A DNA stretch of 47,401 bases from Streptomyces silaceus (GTDB taxonomy: Bacteria > Actinomycetota > Actinomycetes > Streptomycetales > Streptomycetaceae): the NCBI RefSeq assembly GCF_001419745.1, contig NZ_LIRJ01000175.1, positions 1-47,401 on the forward strand, given 5' to 3'. A program made the translations under genes and the position numbers. The notes beneath the pieces were generated by a model. The model was given only the letters and a program-made list of their open reading frames with translations. It was not told the origin of the DNA and did not search any database. This document shows, one piece after another, positions 44,001-47,401 of this stretch; the first letter of the stretch is position 1; each line of letters opens with the position of its first letter.

Positions 44001-46341
44001 CCGGCGCGAGAGCGACGGCGCGACACCGATCGGCGGCCCGATCGCCAATACCCGTGTGTACGCGCTGGACACGGCCCTGCGGCCGGTGCCCGTCGGGGTC
44101 CCGGGCGAGCTGTACGTCGCCGGGGCCGGGCTCGCGCGCGGCTATCTGGGCCGGGCGGCGCTCTCGGCGGAGCGGTTCGTCGCCAGCCCGTTCGGCGCGG
44201 GCGAGCGGATGTACCGGACCGGCGACGTCGTGCGGTGGACCAGCGAGGGCGAACTGGTCTTCGCGGGCCGCGCCGACCACCAGATGAAGGTCCGCGGCCA
44301 CCGGATCGAGCCCGGCGAGGTCGAGAGCGCCCTCGCGGGCTGCCCCGGCGTGCGCGAGGCCGTCGTGCTGGTGCGCGAGGACCGGCCGGGCGAGCACCGC
44401 CTGATCGGCTACGTGGCCGCCGACCCGGAGACACTGGACGGGCGGACGGTGCGCGCGCACGCCGCCGGAGTGCTGCCCGAGCACATGGTGCCGACGGCGG
44501 TCCTGGTCCTGGCCGCGCTGCCGCTGACCGCCAACGGCAAACTCGACCGGGCCGCCCTGCCCGCCCCCGACTACGCCGAGCGGGTCTCGGGCCGGGCGCC
44601 GCGCACGGAGACCGAACGCATCCTGTGCGACCTGTTCGCCGAGATGCTCGGCCTGGAACGGGTCGGCGCCGACGACGGCTTCTTCGAGCTGGGCGGCGAC
44701 TCGATCAGCTCCATGCAGCTGGTCTCACGGGCGCGCCGCGCGGGACTGGTCATGACGCCGCGGCACGTGTTCGAGGAGAAGACGCCCGAGCGCCTCGCGA
44801 CCGTCGTCGAGGCCGCGGGGGCGGCGGAACACGCCGCCGTCACGGACGTCGGCGTGGGCCGGGTGCCCTGGACGCCGGTGATGCGGGCGTTCGGCGAGCG
44901 GGCCACGGGCGCGCGCTTCGCCCAGTGGATGACCGTCGGCGCCCCCGCCGGACTCGGCCTCGACGTCCTCGCGGCCGGACTCGGCGCGCTGCTCGACACC
45001 CACGACATGCTGCGGGCGCGGACCGTCCCGGGGGAGCCGGAACTCGTCGTCGGCGAGCGGGGATCGCAGGACGCCGGGTCCCAGGTCGTCCGCGTGGACG
45101 CACACGCCGTGGCCGCCGACGCCGCCGCGCTCGACGAGATCGCGGGACGCGCGGCGGACGAGGCGGCGCGGCGGCTCGACCCGGCGTCCGGCGTCATGAC
45201 CCGGGCGGTCTGGGTGGACGCGGGCCCCGGACACACCGGCCGGATCGTCCTGGTGGTGCACCACTTGGTGGTCGACGGGGTGTCCTGGCGCGTACTGCTC
45301 CCGGACCTCCAGGCGGCGTGCGAGGCGGCGGCGGCCGGCCGCGAGCCGGTGCTCGACCCGGTCGGCACGTCGTTCCGGCGCTGGGCGCACCTGCTCGCCG
45401 GACAGGCCCGCGACGAGAGCCGGATCGCCGAACTCGACGACTGGACGGAGCTCCTCGGTCGGCAGCATTCACCGCTGGGCAAGCGGGCGTTGGACCCCGC
45501 CGTGGACACGGCCGATACACTGCTCCGCCGCTCGTGGACACTGCCCCCCGAGCAGGCGGCCACCCTCGTGAGCCGCACCCCGGGAGCCTTCCACTGCGGC
45601 GTGCGCGAGGTGCTGCTCGCCACCCTGGCGGGCGCCGTCGCGAGCTGGCGGCCGCACACCGCCGACGGGCTCCTCGTCGAGGTCGAGGGCCACGGCCGCG
45701 AACCGCTGGAGGGCGTGGACCTGTCCCGCACCGTCGGATGGTTCACCGCCGTGCACCCGGTCCGGCTCGCGGTGACCGGCGCCGACCTGGACGACGCTAT
45801 GGCGGGCGGCCCGGCGGCGGGTACGTTGGTGAAGGCCGTCAAGGAGCAGGTCCGGGCCGTGCCCGGCGACGGCCTCGGCCATGAACTGCTGCGCCGGCTG
45901 AACGCCGAGACCGGCCCGGTCCTCGCGGCCGCACCGGCCGCGCAGATCGGCTTCAACTACCTCGGCCGGTTCGCCGCCGGCACGGCCGCGGGCACCGTCG
46001 AGGACTGGCAGCTCGCGGGCGCGGCGGCGGTCGGCGGCTCCACCGAACCGGACCTGCCGGCGATGCACGTGGTGGAAGGGCTCGCGGTGGTCCGGGACAC
46101 CCCGGACGGCCCCGAGCTGACCGTCACCCTGAGCTGGCCGCGACACCTCCTGGACGAGGCGGACGTGGTGCGCCTCGGCCGGGCCTGGGTGCGGATGCTC
46201 GACGGCCTCGCCGCGCACACCGACGAACCCGCCGCAGGCGGCCACACCCCGTCCGACTTCCATCTCCTCGACCTCGAACAGGACGAGGTCGACCAGTTCG
46301 AAGCGCTGGCAGCCAAGCTAGAGGAGGGCCTGTCCCGGTGA
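32074..46341 (+). CDS. Four-module nonribosomal peptide synthetase, C-A-T-C-A-T-C-A-T-C-A-T-E
   Basis: The protein has 4755 residues from ATG 32074 (AGGGGGA just upstream). Domains by approximate residue: C1 5-435 (EntF-like start, motif HDHLLMDV at 143-150), A1 450-955, T1 (Ser1009), C2 1060-1490 (HHVAVDG at 1199), A2 1510-2030, T2 (Ser2074), C3 2129-2560 (HHVAVDG at 2263), A3 2575-3085, T3 (Ser3137), C4 3190-3625 (HH at 3326), A4 3646-4163, T4 (Ser4210), E 4265-4709 (HHLVVDG at 4396, EGHGRE, RTVGWFT, NYLGR). C2-C4 look like LCL domains. By Stachelhaus positions A1, A2 and A3 all read D-A-L-S-L-A-T-V-M-K and A4 reads D-V-A-A-I-G-Q-I-I-K; neither is the usual Hpg or Dpg code. The last residues form a charged helix, possibly a docking element. 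Predicted: three like residues, then one epimerised to D. One TTA codon is present (residue 933). Confidence 0.96.
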   Translation: MTGNAARALPLFDSQEGIWLAQRVEGSRRQYSVGQYVEIAGPLDERTMERALRHVVAETEILRVSFAETYASDAADATGGTGAAQIVAPEPPEGDLLHVVDLAADADVRGAAESWLRVMPDQDASAYVLFRLAPDRHVWLQSHDHLLMDVFGCSLVARRVAHVYTAMRRGQEPEAPTHATLAALLDQEAAYRDSERHEADRRHWHDRFADRPELIGIPGHASPSPDRASEALRESGHLPPSAVAALRAAATRAGVSWPRLVVAAVAAFLGRTAGTAEAVLSLPVAGRTTDEARRTPCTMANMLPLRLPATAGASLLELAREAGREIGGLLDHQGFRGERLRRELNWPTGERWHFGPYVNVMPMAGETLWFGEHKGIVRDLSSRRVEEFGVLVSGWSEDAGGEGMEIAFEANPARYGRDWLRATHRSFLTFLAGAVEDPSVPVGRIDVLAADERSRVVEEWNATADGPVPVGSVVERFEEWARRAPGAVAVRCGNDAVSYVELEARANRLARHLKSLGIGREARVGLCLPRGIDVVVGELAVWKAGGAFVPLDPEYPADRLGYVLADSGADVVLGTGGSLDGVPVGAAGVVVLDDAETVAALGAESAEPLGTTTLPGQLAYVIYTSGSTGRPKGVAVAHGGVANLAEVMRPALGVAEGVTVLQFASFSFDAAVLDVAATLSAGGTLAIASSEERSEPAALARMIETADVSTASVVPSLLGVLDPAAVPGVENWVLGAELLTADLASRWTARARVWNTYGPTEATVMATVGPVDAGIDSLDQPPPIGRPLGNVQVYVLDASLRPVPAGATGEVYVAGPGVARGYVGRPDLTAERFVACPFGDGGRMYRTGDLGCWTNDGQLLFAGRADDQVKIRGFRVELGEVEAALAACAGVRQAAVVVREDRPGDRRLVGYVVPDGEQHPDPQRIRDQVSARLPEFMVPAAVVTLDALPLTVNGKVDRSALPAPDLAGAGPGRGPATPLEEVLCGLFAEVLGLGRISTDLSFFALGGDSLLGMRLIARVRAVLDVEVGIAELFGAPTVAGLARLIDEASGSGAEGRATLAVRERPDVVPLSFAQQRMWFLNRMEESVPGAAAAYNLPLALRISGALDVSALEAALGDVADRHESLRTVFPDVGGVPCQQVLSGDAGRPRLRTEGCDERRVDAVLAEHAAAGFDLRTEVPWRACLLTVGPQEYVLSVVAHHVAVDGWSMGVLARDLGVAYAARCEGREPEWPPLPVQYADYALWQRQVLGELDDPASVISGQLAYWRDALEGLPQELNLPVDRARPVVPSFEGRRARIETGADTHARLVEIAGRGRATMFMVVHAAVGVLLARMGAGEDIPLGTPVAGRGDAAQEDLAGFFVNTLVLRTDLSGDPSFAELLERVRATDLDAYAHQDVPFERLVDEVNPSRSVSRNPLFQVMLALENVPDPEWKLRGTRVRSASMVAPAARFDLAVTLTERRDERGAPAGLAGDVLFATDLFDEDTGRALAERLVRLLEQVAAEPGIRLSDIDVLAADERSRVVERWNATADGPVPVGSVVDRFEEWARRAPGAVALRCGDVDVSYGELEERANRLARHLRSLGVGREARVGLCLPRGIDMVIGELAVWKAGGAFVPLDPEYPADRLGYVIADSGADVVLGSGGMPAEVATAARTVPLDAVGTVAALASQSPEPLGVRLLPDQLAYVIYTSGSTGRPKGVAVAHRGVVNLAEAMRPALGLGTGVVMLQFASFSFDAAVLDVAATLSAGGTLAIASSEERSEPAALARMIETADVSTASVVPSLLGVLDPAAVPGVENWVLGAELLTADLASRWTARARVWNTYGPTEATVMATVGPVDAGIDSLDQPPPIGSPLSNVCTYVLDAFLRPVAPGVAGEVYIAGPGVARGYVGRPDLTAERFVACPFGVGGRMYRTGDLARWSKDGQLLFAGRVDDQVKIRGFRVELGEVEAALAACAGVRQAAVVVREDRPGDRRLVGYVVLEVAAGSVDVSTIRVQLARVLPEFMVPAAVVTLDALPLTVNGKVDRGALPAPEFAFEASGREPRTQVEEMLCGLFAEVLGLEWVGAEDGFFDLGGDSLLAMRLISRVRAVLDVEVGIAELFGAPTVAGLAQLIDEAGSGTEDRVALRVWQRPDVVPLSFAQQRMWFLNRMEESVPGAAAAYNLPLALRISGELDASALEAALGDVADRHESLRTVFPDVGGVPCQQVLDGEAGRPRLRTVEAAERQLDGLLAEHEGLGFDLRADVPWRAWLLVIDPGEYVLSMVAHHVAVDGWSMGVLARDLEVAYAARCDGREPEWSPLPVQYADYALWQRQVLGELGDPASVISGQLAYWRDALEGLPQELALPVDRTRPAVPSFKGRLVPVAADADTHARLVEIAGRGRATMFMVVHAAVGVLLARMGAGEDIPLGTPVAGRGDAALEDLAGFFVNTLVLRTDLSGDPTFAELLERVRATDLDAYAHQDVPFERLVDELNPARSVSRTPLFQVMLALQNVPDPEWNLAGTQVRSLPMVAPAARFDLAVTLTERRDGRGAPAGVDGDVLFAADLFDEGTAQMLARRLVRVLEQIAADPQIRLSDVDVLTADERAQVVERWNDTAVAGPDALVPELVEERARRAPGAVALRCGDVDVSYGELEERANRLARHLRSLGVGREARVGLCLPRGIDMVIGELAVWKAGGAFVPLDPEYPADRLAYMVADSGAQVVLGASVTLAQVSVGARTVLLDAVGTVAALASQSAVSPRTRTLPDQLAYVIYTSGSTGRPKGVAVAHGGVANLAEVMRPALGVAEGVTVLQFASFSFDAAVLDVAVTLAAGGTLAIASGQERAEPAALARMIDAAGVSTASVVPSLLGVLDPAAVPGVHNWVLGAELLTADLAARWTPRARVWNTYGPTEATVMATVGPIDPGIGSGDEPPPIGRPLGNVRMYVLDAFLRPVAPGVAGEVYIAGPGVARGYVGRPDLTAERFVACPFGDGGRMYRTGDLARWTGDGQVLFAGRADDQVKIRGFRVELGEVEAALAACAGVRQAAVVVREDRPGDRRLVGYAVMEAEAEGADASTIRAQLARVLPEFMVPAAVLVLDDLPLTVNGKLDRAALPAPDFTLRTSGREPRTQVEEMLCGLFAEVLGLEWVGAEDGFFDLGGDSLLAMRLLSRVRAVLDVEVGIAELFGAPTVAGLAQLIDEAGIGTENRVALRVWERPDVVPLSFAQQRMWFLNRMDESVPGAAAAYNMPLALRISGVLDVAALEAALGDVADRHESLRTVFPDIDGVPHQLVLHGRAGRPPLTIVQTDEAQVAEALLEGLSGGFDLRVDVPWRVWLLVTAPGEFVLSVVAHHVAVDGWSMGVLARDLEVAYAARCEGRSPGWGPLPVQYADYALWQRTVLGELDDPASLVSGQLAYWRDALHGIPQELALPVDRARPVVPTFEGRLVPVATDAETHARLVELAGRGRATMFMVVHAAVGVLLARLGAGEDIPLGTPVAGRGDAALEELAGFFVNTLVLRTDLSGDPTFAELLERVRTTDLAAYAHQDVPFERLVEELNPSRSLSRTPLFQVMLALQNVPEAAWDLPGVRVSPAPLPSRLAARFDLAVSMVERRDALGAPAGLDGEILYAADLFDEDTAHMLGRRLARVLEQIAADPRIRLSDVDVLTADERAQVVERWNDSAVPVEPSSVVDLFERQAARTPHAVAVEAGAHGEHALTYGELEQEASRLARYLIDAGVGPECRVAVVVERSVALVVALVAVAMAGGVFVPVDPEYPADRVAHLLEDSDPAVVLRTAGTVPTDSARQTAGGARRTVVLDDPATARDVATYASGPLGPTERTAPLAPGNAAYVIYTSGSTGTPKGVAVPHHGLRNVVEDNLRRYGLDEDSRVLQLVSPSFDVSMADMWPTLCAGARLVLAPAKLDASGDELSRLMRARRVTHLATTPTHLLQMDADDVPDLRLLIIGGEPMPPEARRRWQRGRAMFNQYGVTEASIISTVSAIRRESDGATPIGGPIANTRVYALDTALRPVPVGVPGELYVAGAGLARGYLGRAALSAERFVASPFGAGERMYRTGDVVRWTSEGELVFAGRADHQMKVRGHRIEPGEVESALAGCPGVREAVVLVREDRPGEHRLIGYVAADPETLDGRTVRAHAAGVLPEHMVPTAVLVLAALPLTANGKLDRAALPAPDYAERVSGRAPRTETERILCDLFAEMLGLERVGADDGFFELGGDSISSMQLVSRARRAGLVMTPRHVFEEKTPERLATVVEAAGAAEHAAVTDVGVGRVPWTPVMRAFGERATGARFAQWMTVGAPAGLGLDVLAAGLGALLDTHDMLRARTVPGEPELVVGERGSQDAGSQVVRVDAHAVAADAAALDEIAGRAADEAARRLDPASGVMTRAVWVDAGPGHTGRIVLVVHHLVVDGVSWRVLLPDLQAACEAAAAGREPVLDPVGTSFRRWAHLLAGQARDESRIAELDDWTELLGRQHSPLGKRALDPAVDTADTLLRRSWTLPPEQAATLVSRTPGAFHCGVREVLLATLAGAVASWRPHTADGLLVEVEGHGREPLEGVDLSRTVGWFTAVHPVRLAVTGADLDDAMAGGPAAGTLVKAVKEQVRAVPGDGLGHELLRRLNAETGPVLAAAPAAQIGFNYLGRFAAGTAAGTVEDWQLAGAAAVGGSTEPDLPAMHVVEGLAVVRDTPDGPELTVTLSWPRHLLDEADVVRLGRAWVRMLDGLAAHTDEPAAGGHTPSDFHLLDLEQDEVDQFEALAAKLEEGLSR
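34057..34427 (+). repeat. A1 pocket-coding block, near-identical to 37249-37619
   Basis: 371 bp covering A-domain motifs A4-A5 in module 1 match 37249-37619 in module 2 (offset 3192 bp) with two differences by eye. Flanking sequence is clearly more diverged. The block uses more T-ending and TTG codons than the module 3 counterpart. Confidence 0.85.
34870..34872 (+). promoter_or_regulatory. In-frame TTA codon in the NRPS gene (residue 933)
   Basis: In the segment coding SARLPEFMV of A1 the Leu codon is TTA; the corresponding codon in modules 2 and 3 is CTG. This is a second bldA-dependent codon in the cluster. Confidence 0.8.
36707..36899 (+). repeat. A2 N-terminal block, near-identical to 39896-40088
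   Basis: 193 bp in module 2 match 39896-40088 in module 3 (offset 3189 bp) with a single difference by eye, while the start of A3 just upstream is quite different. This indicates a second, separate sequence exchange between modules. Confidence 0.8.
37249..37619 (+). repeat. A2 pocket-coding block, near-identical to 34057-34427
   Basis: Module 2 partner of the module 1 block. It ends abruptly after the CCGATCGG codons, where modules 1 and 2 diverge (GRPLGNVQV against GSPLSNVCT). Confidence 0.85.
39896..40088 (+). repeat. A3 N-terminal block, near-identical to 36707-36899
   Basis: Module 3 partner of the module 2 block. It begins within codons for the RARRAPGAV segment, after a linker that is unique to module 3 ([12 protein letters not shown]). 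Confidence 0.8.
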
Positions 46342-47401
46342 AGTCAACAACCTCCGCCCACGACGCGACCCGACCGGCCGCGGGCCGCGGCCCGGCCCGG
46401 GGATCGGCCCTGGCCGGAGTGTGGCCGCTGTCGCCGCTCCAGGAAGGCCTGCTGTTCCACGCCGACTTCGACGACCACGGACCCGACGTCTACGCCGTCC
46501 AGTTCACCCTGGACATCGAAGGGCCCGTGGACGCCGGCCGGCTGCGGACGTCATGGGATGCGCTGCTCGACCGGCACGCCGCGCTGCGCGCCAGCTTCCA
46601 CCGCAGGAAGTCCGGCGAGGCCGTCCAGCTCATCACCCGGAACGTCACCGTGCCCTGGCGCGAGGCCGACCTCCGCGGACACACCGAACCCGAACGCACC
46701 GCTCAGGCGGCCGAGTTGGCCGAGCGCGAGCGGGCGGAACGACTCGACCTCGCGGTCCCGCCGCTGCTGCGCCTCCTCCTGATCCGCCTCGGCGCACGCC
46801 GGTACCGCCTCGTCGTCACCTCGCACCACCTCCTGATGGACGGCTGGTCGATGCCGGTCCTCCTCAACGAACTCTCCGAGGTGTACGCGGCGGGCGGCGA
46901 CTCCTCCGTCCTCAAGAGGTCCGCCTCGTACGGGGACTACCTGCTGTGGCTCGGCCGTCAGGACAAGGACGCGGCGCGCGCGGCATGGCGGGCCGAGCTG
47001 GCCGGAGCCGACGAACCGACGCTGATGGCGCCGACGGCGTCGTCCGGCACCCCGGTGCTCCCGGACGAGACCGTGGTGCGGCTCCCCGAGCGGACCACCA
47101 GGGACCTGGTGACACTGGCCCGTGCCCATGGACTGACGGTGAACACCGTCGTGCAGGGTGCCTGGGCGCTGGTCCTCGCGCGGCTCGCCGGACGGACCGA
47201 CGTGGTGTTCGGCGCGACCGTCGCGGGCCGGCCCGCCGAACTGCCCGGCGTGGAGGCGATGGTGGGGCTCCTCATCAACACCCTGCCGGTACGGGTGCGC
47301 CTGGACGGCGGACAGCCGGTCGTCGACATGCTCGCGCGGCTCCAGGAACGCCAGTCCGCGCTGATCGCCCATCAGCACCTCGGCCTCTCCGAGATCCAGC
47401 G
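46338..47401 (+). CDS. Second NRPS, N-terminal condensation domain (runs off right edge)
   Basis: The gene starts with GTG 46338, overlapping the stop of the first NRPS (GTGA), with GAGGAGGG nine bases upstream; it is open to the window end, 354 codons. After about 28 disordered residues, possibly an acceptor docking segment, a condensation domain begins with [17 protein letters not shown]. Its catalytic motif [18 protein letters not shown] is intact, as are [15 protein letters not shown] and [13 protein letters not shown]. The [12 protein letters not shown] opening and HHLLMDGWS are typical of DCL domains, which take a donor with a C-terminal D residue. That matches the E domain ending the upstream enzyme. 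The specificity of the following module lies outside the window. Confidence 0.94.
   Translation, partial: MKSTTSAHDATRPAAGRGPARGSALAGVWPLSPLQEGLLFHADFDDHGPDVYAVQFTLDIEGPVDAGRLRTSWDALLDRHAALRASFHRRKSGEAVQLITRNVTVPWREADLRGHTEPERTAQAAELAERERAERLDLAVPPLLRLLLIRLGARRYRLVVTSHHLLMDGWSMPVLLNELSEVYAAGGDSSVLKRSASYGDYLLWLGRQDKDAARAAWRAELAGADEPTLMAPTASSGTPVLPDETVVRLPERTTRDLVTLARAHGLTVNTVVQGAWALVLARLAGRTDVVFGATVAGRPAELPGVEAMVGLLINTLPVRVRLDGGQPVVDMLARLQERQSALIAHQHLGLSEIQ

Overview
The window is high-GC actinomycete DNA, almost certainly from a Streptomyces. Third codon positions are strongly G/C, genes are tightly packed with ATGA, GTGA and TTGA overlaps, and rare TTA codons appear in the specialised-metabolite genes. 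The left part has the gene set and order that I recall from S. coelicolor SCO0922 to SCO0930: sdh operon, LysR regulator, PAS-GGDEF-EAL protein RmdA, and a lipoprotein with Yx(F/W/Y)xxD motifs. That comparison is from memory, not from an alignment.

Layout. Positions 1-16,700 hold ordinary chromosomal genes: the start of a secreted protein (edge-truncated), a lipoprotein, a DUF574-type methyltransferase coupled to rmdA, a two-domain VOC protein, a very large membrane protein of unknown function, a LysR regulator divergent from sdhC-sdhA-sdhB, an acyl-CoA synthetase-like enzyme and a UvrA-like ABC ATPase. From about 16,750 to the right edge lies a nonribosomal peptide biosynthetic gene cluster that continues out of the window.

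The cluster encodes supply of two nonproteinogenic arylglycines. 4-Hydroxyphenylglycine (Hpg) comes from a prephenate dehydrogenase, HmaS, Hmo and an HpgT aminotransferase. 3,5-Dihydroxyphenylglycine (Dpg) comes from DpgA, DpgB and DpgC, with HpgT also transaminating 3,5-dihydroxyphenylglyoxylate. No dpgD is seen in the window; an alpha/beta hydrolase follows dpgC. Then come an MbtH-like protein, an ABC exporter with an unusual Gly/Pro tail, an orphan histidine kinase, a 4755-residue four-module NRPS (C-A-T, C-A-T, C-A-T, C-A-T-E) and the start of a second NRPS whose first condensation domain looks like the type that accepts a D-configured donor.

Most notable observations: (1) a 9 x 13-bp direct-repeat array filling the hmaS/prephenate dehydrogenase divergent promoter region; (2) two GTCCAA-N17-TTGGAC sites, matching the operator I recall for StrR-family activators of glycopeptide clusters, in front of hpgT and the NRPS gene, with no such regulator gene in the window; (3) a TTA codon at position 4 of hmaS and another inside the NRPS, implying bldA control; (4) an HpgT fused to an Hmo-like domain that has lost its catalytic Lys and His-Gly-Gly loop, next to an intact stand-alone Hmo; (5) a 22-codon upstream ORF with a good ribosome binding site whose stop overlaps the dpgA start; (6) three consecutive A domains with the same pocket code and near-identical DNA blocks that look like recent gene conversion, none matching the known Hpg or Dpg codes; (7) an EntF-like N-terminal C domain with an altered HHxxxDG motif. 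Together these suggest an Hpg/Dpg-containing peptide whose first three residues are alike and whose fourth is D-configured. I cannot match this arrangement to a characterised product.
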